The notes under the pieces were generated by a model. The model worked only from the letters and a program-made list of their open reading frames with translations, was not told the origin of the DNA and made no database searches. This document shows positions 22,504-33,963 of a stretch of 64,000 nt of DNA, piece after piece. How positions within the stretch are numbered: position 1 is the first letter of the stretch; every line of letters starts with the position of its first letter. The translations under genes and the position numbers were made by a program. Origin of the DNA: Limnanthes douglasii subsp. nivea (lineage: Eukaryota; Streptophyta; Magnoliopsida; Brassicales; Limnanthaceae); the NCBI GenBank assembly GCA_036936605.1, contig JAUPFV010000001.1:166618643-166682642 (forward strand). The letters are read 5' to 3'.

Positions 22504-23856
22504 AGCCATATGTTACAAAGATTACTATTTTACCCTTTAACTATCAAGGGTATTTTAGTAATACATGATCCCTATCACAAATCTTCTAAAACTCTAGTTT
22601 CAAAAGTTTCAACAATCTCAATAACAATAACTTGACCTTTACTACAGCTAACCAATGTAACCAATGATATAAAATAATCTTCACAACATAATAAATAGTT
22701 CTTATGGTCAACAAATGAATAATTGAAGTTAAAAGTACTAAGTAGACAAACAGAAGCGTAATTATTTTGTTCAAGAATAACCAATGAAGATATTGCAACC
22801 CTACAAATAAACAAAATTAAAGAAAAAAAATAAGTTTTGACTATTTACGCACCCAACTTTCACATATTTCCACAACCAAAACACACACAAAAAATAGTTA
22901 TATGCAACACATAATTACATAACAAAACAACACTTACTAACTACATAATAAAAAAAATAGGTAATTTCGCAACCAAACACACTAACTAATTACATACCCA
23001 AATTGAACGTAATTACGCAACTTAAATGAACTTAATTACGCAACTAGGCCTAAAAAATAAAAATCCCAAAATTTATGTTCCTAAAACTATTTTTTTTGAG
23101 TTATTGTCAAAGAAATTACGTGCATGTACGATATCAAACAATAAACATAACTAAAACAATTATATAATCATAGAACAACAACACAATAACTCGACAGAAG
23201 CCAAAATAACAAATAAAAACAAAAATCACGAGTGAATCGAGAATGATCAATAATTGCAGAAGAACAAAGAAAAAAAAGTCTCCAATTGCAGAAGAAATTG
23301 GTAAAATGAGCAACGAAAAATGATCTCACATTGCTGCATAGATTGATCGTAAAAAAAAACTAAAATCCAGCAATTTTTTTTAAGAACATATAAAAATCAT
23401 AATAACAAAATAAAATTGTGATTAGTATTTAAAAATAATACCTGATTATGAATACATTAAATCCAATCTAATAAATTTTTTGTTATTTTATCAAACACTC
23501 AATGAATATTAATAAATAGGCCATGTTAGATGATTATTGGTAGATTTTTTTTTATATTCAAAATTTATTTAGATATATTCTAATTTATAACTTACAAAAT
23601 ATCGAAATTTCGATAATTTATAGTCTACATAGTTGCATATCCAAATTAAATCATTTTCAATTGAATTGAAAATAGACAACGTTCAATCTTCTTAAACAAT
23701 CATCATACCAGGTTTCATCCTCAATCGTTCATGAACCATGTTATGCAGAATTCAAAACTTACACATAGCCATTCTTTTTTTTTTTCCAAAAACTTAAAAA
23801 CAAACCATGTCAGTCTTTTCTCAGTTGGAAATAAGAAGACACACAAAGAAACATAA

Positions 23857-23861
23857 AGACA
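23857..23861. repeat. Target-site duplication, left, AGACA
   Basis: Matches 28495-28499 exactly, the 5-bp duplication expected from copia integrase. Confidence 0.9.
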
Positions 23862-24066
23862 TCTAGTCTAAAAACAGATTAATATACACCGTTTTGAGAC
23901 AACAGAGATAATGCTAAATCTCAGATCTGATTTATTAGGTAATAGAGAGACTATTAAATAGTCCAAAGTTGAGTAGACAAAAAGACAGCACAAAGTGAAA
24001 CGACAATGTGAAAAAGAAACGGACAAATTCAAAGGACACAATTAAAGTTTGAGATTAAATGCAACA
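23862..24066 (-). repeat. 3' LTR of Copia-III
   Basis: 205 bp. On the minus strand it begins TGTTGCATTTAATC and ends GACTAGA. Identical to the 5' LTR except at 24047 (g, against a at 28475) and 24052 (a, against t at 28480). Confidence 0.95.
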
Positions 24067-24077
24067 CTCTCCCTCCT
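24067..24077 (-). promoter_or_regulatory. Polypurine tract of Copia-III
   Basis: Minus strand AGGAGGGAGAG directly before the 3' LTR. This is the primer for plus-strand DNA synthesis. Confidence 0.9.
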
Positions 24078-24081
24078 AATC

Positions 24082-27000
24082 TCAACCTCGTTTACTCAAG
24101 TTTTTGACTCCCAATAGTTTCTTCATGTTTTCAAACTTGACAGTAGCTAGCCCCTTTGTCAAAATATATGCTCTTTGATCGTTGCTGCAAACATGTTTCA
24201 AGACAACTTCTCCTCGCTCTACGCATTCCCTGATAAAGTGAAACCTTATGTCGATATGCTTGCTTCTACCATGGAACATAGGATTCTTAGCCAGGTCGAT
24301 TGCAGATCGATTATCTATGCATAAAATCACTGGGCCAACAGCTTCATGTGTTATCTGACTAAGAGTATTTCTAAGCCAAATACCTTGGCAAGCTGCTGCG
24401 GTAGCAGCCATGAATTCAGCTTCACACAATGATAAAGCAACACACTTCTGTTTTTGTGAGACCCAAGTGATAATACTCTCATTCAAGTAATAAATTATGC
24501 CTCATGTGCTCTTTCTATCTTCAATTTGTCCACCCAAGTCACTGTCTGAAAACCCAGTTAACACATTATTGCCACTATTCTTTGTATACACCAACCCGTG
24601 TTGTATAGTTCCCTTAACGTACCTGAGTATTCTTTTCACTGCATCCTGGTGCCTTTTTGTGGTTTTTTCCATATATCGGCTGACTATACCCACTGAGTAT
24701 GCGATATATGGTCGCGTATGAACCATGTATCGTAGACCCCTTACCATACTCATGTAGTCTGTAGCATTGACCAACTTTCCTGTCTCGTCTCGATCAAGCT
24801 GTTCATTTGGATCCATTGGATACTTCGTCGGATTACAATCTGCCATGCCTGCATTTTCCAGAATTTTTCGTGCATAACCTGCTTGTTTTAATTCGATATA
24901 TCCTTCTCTTTGTTCAACTTCTATTCCCAAGTAGTAGCTGAGCTTTCCTATGTCGCTCATCTCGAACTGAAGCTTCATCTGGTTCTTGAAATCCTTGATT
25001 GCTAAGACACTTGTGCCTGTTACTAGAATGTCATCTACGTATACTACAATAACCAAATTGTTTTCTCCCTCCTTTCTTGTGTATACAGCATGCTCGTACG
25101 GACAACGAGTAAATCCAAGCTTTATAAGACATGAATTCAGTTTGGCGTACCAAGCACGAGGCGCCTGGCGAAGTCCATACAAAGCTTTAGACAATTTGTA
25201 CACTAGGTGCTCTTGTCCCTTTCTTTCAAATCCCTCTGGTTGGGAAACGTATACATCTTCTACTATATCTCCATTCAAGAAGGCCATCTTTACGTCGAGA
25301 TGGTGCACTTCCCATTGATTTTTAGTTTCTAAAGCTAATAGCAACCTCACTGTCTCCAACCGAGTAACTGGTGCGTATACTTCATCAAAATCAATGCCAA
25401 GTTCTTGTACATAACCCTTTGCTACGAGGCGTGCCTTGTATTTTACCACCTTCCCGTTGGCATCCCTTTTTAATTTATAGATCCATTTCAGACCTATGAT
25501 CTTCTGTCCAGGTGGTAGACTCGTCAATTTCCATGTATCATTTGCCTCAATAGAATCCATCTCCTGCCTCATTGCTTGCCTCCAGTTGACATCTTTTGCT
25601 GCATGTGTATAGTTGACAGGTTCATCTACTCCCATGAGCCACAATTCTTCTTCATCAAGCTCTATTTCCTCTGTGACATTGTAAATTTCACTCAAAGGTC
25701 TGAATCTTTTTGGCTCTGTGCTATCATCGTAATTATCTCGATTGATTCTAGAAGTAGACGACTAAGAATGTGGAGTGGATACCTGAGTGTTACTGTATTT
25801 GTCATATCTAACAGAGGACTGAGAAGACTCAGAAGCCCGCGACTGTGGTGTTGACGTCTGGGTGTTATTGCCACTATGGTTGTTATCACCATACTCCACG
25901 ATTTCGGTCTCATCTTTACCTGTTTCATCAAACTCAGGCATACTTGCCACAATAAAACTCTCCTGTGTATCCTCCCTATCTGCAATCATACTCCACGGCC
26001 ATTACTTCGTTTTTTCGAAAATGACATCACGGCTTATATGTATACGATCTTCCTTGGGATCATATAAACGGTATCCTTTAGTTCCAGGCTCTCTCCCCAG
26101 ATTAACTAACTTTTTACTGCGATCATCCAGCTTTGTGTTACTTGGAGTTTTCATGTGCGATAAGCACCCAAAGACCCGTACATGACTTATCTGCGGTTTC
26201 CTTGTTGTCCATGCTTCATACGGCGTCTTACCTGTCAATGCTCGCGTGGGTAGTCTATTGAGGATGTATACCGAGTTTCTGACTGCTTCAGCCCACATCT
26301 TTGATGGCAATTGCATTTCCTTGAGACTGCTTCTAGTCATCTCCACAATAGTTCGGTTTCGACGCTCTACCACTCCGTTTTGTTGCGGAGTGTATGGTGT
26401 CGTGAGGTGTCGCTCAATTCCTGCATTCTCACAGTATTCTTTAAAGTCATTAGAATTGAATTCACCTCCTCTGTCAGTTCTCAGCACCTTGATTCTTTTC
26501 TCTGACCCGTTCTCAACCAATACACGAAACTTTTTGAATGCTTCGAATGCCTCATCCTTAGTTCTTAGAAAGTACACCCACATAAACCTGCTAAAGTCAT
26601 TAACTAACACAAATAAATATCTGTATCCAGAGGTAGTAGTTGGAGATATCGGACCGCACAGATCACCATGTATAAGTTCTAGTACCTTTTTTGCACTAAA
26701 CTTGGATTTTGCTGGAAATACCTTCCTGGTTTGCTTTCCCATTAAGCACCCATCACACACGACATTTGGTTTTATTATCCTGGGCATTCCTTCTACCATC
26801 TGGTGCTTAGACATGAGAGCCACGGCTTGATAATTGACGTGCCCAAGACGGGCATGCCACAATCTCGTGATGTCATCCACTTTAGTCATCAGGTATTCAT
26901 GTTTGTTAGTCTCAATAATAATTTTGTAAAGTCGATTGGCAGATCGTTTTACCTTCATCAATAATCTGTCTTTGTTGTCGTAGATCCTCAGAAATTCTCC

Positions 27001-28239
27001 CTTGAGTTCTACATTATTGCCTTCTTCAGAAATCTGTCCCAATGATATGATGTTATTACGTAGACTAGGTATATAATACACCTCTCGCAGCATCTTTTCT
27101 TCTCCATTTTTGCACAGTAATATCACAGTGCCCTTTCCTTTTATCTCAACTTTTGAACCATCTCCAAAACGCACTACACCAGATATACTCTCATCCAGTT
27201 CTGCAAACTTTTCTTTAAAACCCGTCATATGACTGCTTGCACCATTGTCCAGGTACCAGACATTCGATTCGCCTGCACATTCTCCACGCCTTGGAAGTTG
27301 AGTAGATAGCAGTTTGTCCTCATTCAGGAGAAGCTTTGACAAGTCTTTATCATGTTTGGCCAAGAGTAGGGCCATTTCATCATCTTCCATCGCAGCCAAA
27401 TTCGCCTCCGCTTCTTGTGTTTCCTTGTGTTTCCTCGGTTTCCTGCATTCTGAGGCGAAGTGACCATAGATATTACCGTTGAAGCATTTGATAACACTCT
27501 TGTCAAACTTTCCACGGCCTCTCTGCCTTGTGGATCTGTCACCATTGTTTCGCCTCAGCCATTCTTCACGCGTCAATAGAAGCTTTTTGTTGGCTCCTTC
27601 TCGTTTAGCCCATTCCTCTTCTGTCAACATGAGTTGAATCTCCTTCGTTTCTGTCCTTCCTTTTACTCGTTCTTCATGTGCCTTGAGTGAACCCACAACT
27701 TCTTCGACAGTCATGCTCTCGATGTCTCCAAATTGCTCCAGTGTTGAAGTTATCTGTAGGAATCTGGCAGGGACAGCACGCAGAAGTTTCTTTACGACGT
27801 ATGATTCTTCCATCGTTTCCCCCAAAGCTCGAATATTTGTAACGAGGCTATTCATTCTCATGTGAAAATCTTCAAATTTTTCATTGTCACCCATATTCAG
27901 CATTTCGAATTCAGATTTTAGGGTTTGAATCTGTGCCTTCTTTGCTTTGTCTGCACCTTGGCATAAGGTTCTTATCATATCCCAGGCGTCCTTCGATGTT
28001 CCATTGTTCGCAATTGAGAGCAATACATCTTCGGGAATTGCCTGATACACCATTGCTAGCGCTATCTTATCTGTCTTCTCTTCGACAGCAACATTAGGAT
28101 CTTTTGGCTCTACTGCATTCCAGACCCCTTGCGCTTGCATATAAACTTTCATTTTGATAGCCCAAGCCGTATAATTACTTCTATCCAGCATTGGGTAGCT
28201 CAGGCCGTACGAACCTCCTTTTCCTTTGTTCACCTCCAT
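24082..28239 (-). pseudogene. Copia-III gag-pol polyprotein, three nonsense codons
   Basis: 1,386 codons in one frame. Order: gag (28239-27480; TVEEVVGSLKAHEERV), zinc knuckle at 27485 where the second Cys is Gly (CFNGNIYGHFASEC), protease (WYLDNGASSHMTG), HHCC region (LWHARLGH, CDGCLMGK), integrase with HGDLCGP, RTDRGGEF and NGVVERRN giving D, D and E, RT with FDEVYAPVTR, HHLDVKMAFLNG and VVYVDDILVTG, RNase H (VALSLCEAEFMAA, DNRSAIDLAKNP). Stops: TAA 26002-26004 and TAG 25762-25764 in the integrase-RT linker, and TGA 24502-24504 replacing a Ser in RNase H (RKST, stop, G). No frameshift seen. Confidence 0.95.
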
Positions 28240-28274
28240 CGTTAGTGAAACAAATACGTCTGCTAAGACCTTCA

Positions 28275-28287
28275 GGCTCTGATACCA
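28275..28287 (-). promoter_or_regulatory. Primer-binding site of Copia-III, tRNA-iMet type
   Basis: Minus strand TGGTATCAGAGCC, two bases after the 5' LTR end. Complementary to the initiator tRNA-Met 3' end. Confidence 0.94.
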
Positions 28288-28289
28288 AA

Positions 28290-28494
28290 TCTAGTCTAAA
28301 AACAGATTAATATACACCGTTTTGAGACAACAGAGATAATGCTAAATCTCAGATCTGATTTATTAGGTAATAGAGAGACTATTAAATAGTCCAAAGTTGA
28401 GTAGACAAAAAGACAGCACAAAGTGAAACGACAATGTGAAAAAGAAACGGACAAATTCAAAGGACACAATTAAAATTTGTGATTAAATGCAACA
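28290..28494 (-). repeat. 5' LTR of Copia-III
   Basis: 205 bp, 99 percent identical to 23862-24066. The minus-strand 5' end is TG, the 3' end GA rather than the canonical CA, as judged from the target duplication. Confidence 0.95.
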
Positions 28495-28499
28495 AGACA
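28495..28499. repeat. Target-site duplication, right, AGACA
   Basis: Exact partner of 23857-23861. Confidence 0.9.
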
Positions 28500-28545
28500 A
28501 CCAAAACAAAATGTTTTTATTTCACGAAGTTATCATTGATTTTCT

Positions 28546-31500
28546 CTACTGGCCATCCGTAATCTGACGCACAGACAAGGAGATGAATATGAATTCAATA
28601 ATGACCGTATCATCTTTTTTTGTAACCCAGAGAGGGGTTGTTAAGCTTTTCCAAAGGCATAAAATCATCCAAATCAAATCCATTAGCAGTAAAAACCTCA
28701 CCTGCATACCAAATTGTATCAGAGTGAATAATCATGCATATATAAATTAAAAACTTACTTAAACAAACATCAACTTGTACCCTTTAGTTCATGGTGAATA
28801 TTGTGGAGTTGGTCGCATACACGTAAAGTGTAAACGACGTGAAGTTCCACCCTGCCTGGTACAAGTTTTAGCGGTGCTTGTATTACCCTAGGATATAAAG
28901 ACATGGATTTGCTTTGTTGAACACCGAAACCCAATGGATGAATTGCAATTGTCCTAATAAGAAAATAGATCAGCGCTTACTTCTTAAATAATCATGTTTT
29001 ATATCATAAGTTGAATTTTATACCAATTAGTTCCACCCATAGTAAATAACTGTGAAGTAAAAGCTGTCTTGATTGTTGAAAACTTCTGGAGCCTCCATGT
29101 GAAAGTATAGTTAGCTTCTGGTATTTTTACAAATTGACCTTGTGCCTTCTTATCTTCTGATGCTTTTTTTACCACCTTGTTTTCTGTTTTCTTACCATGT
29201 TTTTTAATAACAAACACTTCAGCTCCGAATGAACAACAATCATTCACAAGAAATCCATTTGATGCTTTGCTGAAATTCTTCAATGATATTAGGTGGCTCA
29301 GCCCCCATTCTTTCTTCACTTCACGGAAAAGCCTCACTCCCACATCTACACAGAATATGAAATTGAGTTGTATATCAAGTTTTTTTGGATGTCATAAAAA
29401 TATACATGTTAAGATATCCCACGTCACCCTGCGTAGGTAGATTCCACATCGTTGGATTCAATATTATTATTGTAGAGATACACATGAAATTCAATATTCC
29501 GTTACCTTGAATTGTCAGAAACCTGCCTCTTATGCGATCATACACAAAAAATGCGAAGGTAGCATACACTTCCCACTTGGAAGCTAAAGAATCTGTTTCG
29601 ACAATGCTTAAAGAAACAGAGATGTGGTCATCCACATTGCTCTTCTTGTTTCCGTTTGGATACAGAGACAATTTCCTGTCATATCAAAATAAAATAACAT
29701 TAGTAGGGTTGATGATATATTTTAGTTATCGATACTCGATGATTAGATAAATCAAACACACCATTTAAATCCTCCGGATTCGAAGCTGTTAGATTCAAAT
29801 ATATCCTTTTGGCATACTGATGAAAACGAATCTATGGTCAATAAAGAATGAGCTGGTTCCACTTCTCGAAATGTTGCCAGAAATCCTGAAGAATACTTCA
29901 TGTTATTCCGAAACTAAAAACTCCTATATTATACTAAGGAATGGAAGGAGTAACATCTTAGTAAAGTTGAAGAAATGATCCTTTTTTTTAACGCGGAATT
30001 ACATAAAAGTGTTTCGAGTTTACCCTTAAAATTAATAGCATATGATCATTAATTACGTACATTATAGAGAATCGTGTAATCCAAATACCAAAACTATTAG
30101 CTAGTTTACCATTTGGAAGGCCGTGTGTACTGAGGTATAGATTCTGTCTCCTGAATTCATTGCGAAGAGAAACATTGTTATCTATACATATGGTTATAAG
30201 CTATTTAACTAGTTTAGAGAACTCGAACGTACTTGTTTCTGTCATCAATAGCAAACAAATCCAAAGTACCAGGAATATCAATTCCTATATTATTGTGTGT
30301 CCTCTCCATCTTACAAACGAAAGTATGATCTACGGCTTCTGTTTCAACCGAAACTTGTCCTGGTTGGATAAGGAGAATTTCAAACACCAAATAAGCAGTG
30401 ATCATCCACAAGGTATCCATTACTTTCATCCTTGAAAGTAATAACATCAAGTAGTTTTGGAAGTTCCCACGCTATTTTTTTCTCATGGAATCGTTTGATT
30501 GGCTCCTTAGTATCTGAGACCCAAATAACATCAAGTTGTAAATTTAAAAGATATAAAACGAAACTGTAGGTAGAGGTATTTAACATTAATTTTTACTCAT
30601 TCTAGCTAGCTGAAGTGTCGCTATTGCCAATTTACTACCCATTTTTTCACTTAACTATTACTCCTATCCAATACCCATTCTTTTACTTTACTTTAACTCC
30701 CATTCAATATCTAGTTTTTCATATATGCCTCAAATATGATGCTTCATCTACATAACCCTCTTCTACTTCTTTAAACCAAACAAATCTTATTTACTCTAAT
30801 TTTTTATTGTTAAAAATTCGTATTTTTCGAACCGAATTTCAAACAAAAAGTATGATAGTAGTATTCGTTTTGTATTTTATAAAACTAGATCAATGAATGA
30901 TATTTTTTCAAAAAAATTGAATTTCGTTTTTGTTGGACCCAATAGATCTCACATCACGTACTTCGTTTTAATCTCGTGTGATGTAATAGAGAGATGCGAA
31001 ACTAGGCGTGATGAAGTAAATAGATATCCGGCATGATGAAACTGAGAGATGCGAGACTAGGTTTGTTGAAGTGAAAACATGCCAGACATATGTTATTTGA
31101 TCATAAGATGTGGGATCAAACATGATAAAATGGAAAGACCAATCGTTACTAAATCATGCGAAACCATGCATGATGGAGGTTGATAGATGTGAAACTAGGC
31201 ATACCGAAACAGAGACATGCGAGACATGTACTACTTGATGATAAAAATGCGAGAATAAAATTAATGGGTCAACGCAAAAAAAATTTAAAAAATGAAATAA
31301 TATATTTCATCGATCTAGTTTTGTTCGTCTTAAAAATATAAAACCAATACTATTTTAATTTTTTTTTCCGAACTCCATTCTAAAAATACAAACTATTAAA
31401 AAAAGGTACGGAAGAAAAGAATTGATTAGAAAGATATATATTAATTTAGTTTATTGGTAATTTATAAATTTTGATAAGAAAAAGCTTGACTAAATATATA

Positions 31501-32144
31501 TGAATAGTTCACATGATATAGAATTTTTAAAAAAAGGAATTACGTGACATATGGCTGAATGAAAACAATCATTTACCAATTATGTATTTGAATAATACGA
31601 GAAAGACAAAAACCATTTACTTTTCTTTTTTTGTGAAGTAAATTATGAGACATACCTATGATAGTTAAGTATTTCTTGTTGATCTGGTCCAACACAAAGA
31701 ACTTGAAATCAACGTTAATTTCCCACCCCAAAGAAAAAGAACTTGTGTCTTCAAGAGATATACAAATAGATATATGGGTTTCCGCATTCACTTTTTCGTT
31801 GCCGTTTGTCAGAATAGTAGTTTTCCTATAAGAATAAGTAAAAAAAACTGCTATTAATATTGTTACTATTAATATTGTCGGATCAAGAACAGAAGGAATA
31901 AGAAGATCAGTGACATGTTACCATTTGTAGCCTGCGGTTTCAAAAACTTCCGATTCGTGCTTGAGGCTCGAGGAAAATGATTTTACTTGGAAGGAATGGT
32001 GAGTTGGTGGATGATCTCTTATGTATTTCAGGATTCCTGCTACAAGTTTTGCCAAACGGAAGAGTTAATCACTACCATAAGTTATTAATACATAGCAGAA
32101 GTAGAACTCGAGTACATGCCTATATTCTCCATTGCAGAATACAT
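28546..32144 (-). pseudogene. MATH/TRAF-like domain gene with at least three MATH repeats, probably a pseudogene
   Basis: Plant MATH proteins bind partner proteins through a TRAF-like beta sandwich. Exons inferred from GT-AG (one GC-AG) borders and phase: E1 32144-32120, E2 32039-31922 (HPPTHHSFQVKSFSS, AGYKW), E3 31825-31656 (THISICISLEDTSSFSLGWE, FFVLDQ), E4 30513-about 30236 (SNGYLVDDHCLFGV), E6 29885-29762 (SFESGGFKW), E7 29675-29506 (LYPNGNKK, WEVYATFAFFVYD), E8 29345-29024 (WGLSHLISLKNF, NGFLVNDCCSFGAEVFV, TFTWRLQKFS), E9 28953-28781 (IHPLGFG, VELHVVYTLRV), E10 28701-about 28546 (FMPLEKLNNPSLGY). Each repeat is split at the same phases. Lesions: an extra T near 30382 causes a stop after FGV, and a frameshift at the A run near 28610. 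E5 (about 30115-30165) is doubtful. Confidence 0.82.
30950..31260. repeat. Degenerate tandem repeat in the long MATH intron
   Basis: Recurrent motif gagatgcgaaactaggcgtgatgaa with variants (gagatgcgagactagg, agatgtgaaactaggc, catgcgagacatg), spacing about 45-75 bp, in the 1.14-kb intron between E3 and E4. The core GATGCGAAAC also occurs, inverted, in the 6.1-6.8 kb minisatellite. Confidence 0.6.
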
Positions 32145-32287
32145 TGAATCAGATTCGATAATAGATTGATACAAGTTTGACCTTCTTATTACAACTTATA
32201 AAAGACTCACTGGCGGATGGAACCCACCATAACGAGTTTGTTGTATATGACTAATAAGCGTCCTAAATAAGTGTAATGATTTCTATC

Positions 32288-32343
32288 CCAGCGGTAAAAG
32301 CCGAGGCCATAGGCCGAGGGTTCAAACCTCGGCTACCTTTTTT
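32288..32343 (+). ncRNA. tRNA- or SINE-like Pol III unit, degenerate
   Basis: An A-box-like D arm (ccagcggtaaaagcc, 32288-32302), a B-box (gggttcaaacc, 32318-32328) and a run of six T (32338-32343). The spacing between boxes is too short for a normal anticodon arm, so this is a decayed tRNA or tRNA-derived SINE head, not a functional tRNA. CCTCGGC can pair with either of two GCCGAGG copies. Confidence 0.35.
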
Positions 32344-32430
32344 ACTATATATTTTTTATCCAATTTTTTTTATATTTTTTTTATTAGCTTTTATAATTTT
32401 CTCTCAATTCTTTAGCTCTATTTTTAGGTG

Positions 32431-32550
32431 TTTACACATAAATTTGTACTTCCTTTTTTCAAAGAAATTTTATTTTTATATATTTCGGGATTTACACATA
32501 AATTTGTACTTCCTTTTTTCAAAGAAATTTTATTTTTATATATTTCGGGA
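32431..32550. repeat. Exact 60-bp tandem duplication
   Basis: The block starting tttacacataaatttgtact occurs at 32431-32490 and 32491-32550 without a visible difference. Recent slippage or unequal exchange. Confidence 0.95.
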
Positions 32551-32690
32551 CGTCCACAGGTTTAGCTGGTCGTTCGTGTTTCGTAACATTTTCATTAATA
32601 GTTCTAAAATTGAATACCCTTATATTGTTATTTTGGAACAGTTAAATTATTTTCATATGACGTCCACAGGTTTAGCTGGCTGTTCGTGTT
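32551..32690. repeat. 30-bp direct repeat, 110 bp apart
   Basis: cgtccacaggtttagctgg then gttcgtgtt occurs at 32551-32580 and 32661-32690 with a tc/ct difference. Confidence 0.85.
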
Positions 32691-33710
32691 TAAAAGTAAA
32701 AAATTCACTAAAAATAAAGAATGAATTTATAAATTATTGATATTATTTAAATATAAATTTAGAAAGAAGTTATATTCGTTTGAAAAATATTTTATGTGAT
32801 ATTAATAGTTTTTTAGAAATTTTAAAACATAAACTGTGTATATGATGATATGAAGGGTATAAAGAAGAAAATAATAATCATGATTTTTATGTTAAGTCAA
32901 CGAAACATACTTAATTGAATAGAGGCGGATTTTGTAATTTACTAGATGTTTTTTAAAAACACTAATTTTCTCTTTTTAAAGAAACTATATACTAAGTTTT
33001 AAATTGCTATAATATGATGTTTTTCCATCTCAGACCATAATTTTATTGGGTTTTGAAGACCAATAATTAAAATGACAGACTATAGGGATCATCCATCTAG
33101 ATCCACACCAATCTGAATGATATCCACACTATAAATATCATATACTATCTATATTGTTATTTGTCGGATCCTTAAATTATAGTTTAATTACCTTTAAATA
33201 ATTAGATTTATAGCAATAAATTGTCACATATATTGAAATGTACCCATCTAATTGTGCATTTTATAAATAACCCGAACTTCATTTACCATTCTAGTTTATA
33301 GTTAATAATACACTGAAGCATGCCAAACCACGATAAGGATGGCTACGCCACTTATCACAGCTAAGCTCGTGTTGGATTAGCTTGGCTCTTGGTTAATTTA
33401 TTAATCAGCTTGTATGTAAGTAACCATAAAATACTCCTCTCTATCATTACTAAATGAAAAACACTAGGATATATTTTTGTTCAATTATGCATGCAGTTTA
33501 GAAAACTGAATACGACATTTATTATATTTGTTTTCAATTTATTTCGTTTATTTAATACCTATTTTATTTATTTATCAAATTCCATTAATGCTGGTATGGT
33601 TACATTCAATATATATGCATTTTGTATATATGTGTTGCAATTTTAAGGGCATATTAAAGAAAAAGCGAGTATAAAAATAGAATCGCTCTTTAAAGGCACA
33701 TGATTTTAAA

Positions 33711-33764
33711 CTTGGTCAACGATCAAATGAAGAAATCTTGGTCAACGATCAAATGAAGAAATCT
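33711..33764. repeat. Exact 26-bp tandem duplication
   Basis: cttggtcaacgatcaaatga followed by agaaat at 33711 and again at 33737. Confidence 0.92.
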
Positions 33765-33895
33765 GACTGGCTCTCTGTTACTACAATTAAGTTTTAACTA
33801 TATATATAGCAACTTGGCCTTTTATTAATAACTACATATTCGTCTTGACCTGATTAACTATTATTATATAGAAATTCAATATAAACAGCTCAAAA

Positions 33896-33900
<5 letters not shown>

Positions 33901-33959
<59 letters not shown>
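33901..33959. repeat. (AT)n microsatellite
   Basis: About 29 uninterrupted AT/TA dinucleotides. Confidence 0.95.

Positions 33960-33963
<4 letters not shown>

Larger units (their letters stand above)
22004..23861. other. AT-rich intergenic
   Basis: No gene recognised. Contains a perfect inverted repeat with two CACGTG cores (listed separately) and many A/T homopolymers. The part next to 23861 is the original 3' flank of the MATH-domain pseudogene before the copia insertion. Confidence 0.6.
23862..28494 (-). mobile_element. Copia-III: near-complete young Ty1/copia retrotransposon
   Basis: 4,633 bp with two 205-bp LTRs differing at 2 positions, flanked by the 5-bp target duplication AGACA (23857-23861 and 28495-28499). 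PBS and polypurine tract are in place. One single reading frame runs 28239 to 24082, interrupted only by three stop codons. RNase H and gag features resemble the Ivana/Oryco lineage (tentative). Inserted about 50 bp after the last recognisable codon of the MATH-domain pseudogene. Confidence 0.96.

Noticed and set aside
26246..26830. 194-codon open stretch on the plus strand
   Set aside because: Lies entirely antisense to the integrase and pre-integrase region of Copia-III, which has clear protein motifs; no motif of its own.
32288..32343. Functional tRNA gene
   Set aside because: Too few bases between D-arm-like and T-arm-like parts for an anticodon arm, and T-arm pairing is off register.
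32276..32740. 154-codon plus-strand open stretch with Phe/Tyr repeats
   Set aside because: Produced by the exact 60-bp duplication of AT-rich DNA; overlaps the Pol III-like boxes.
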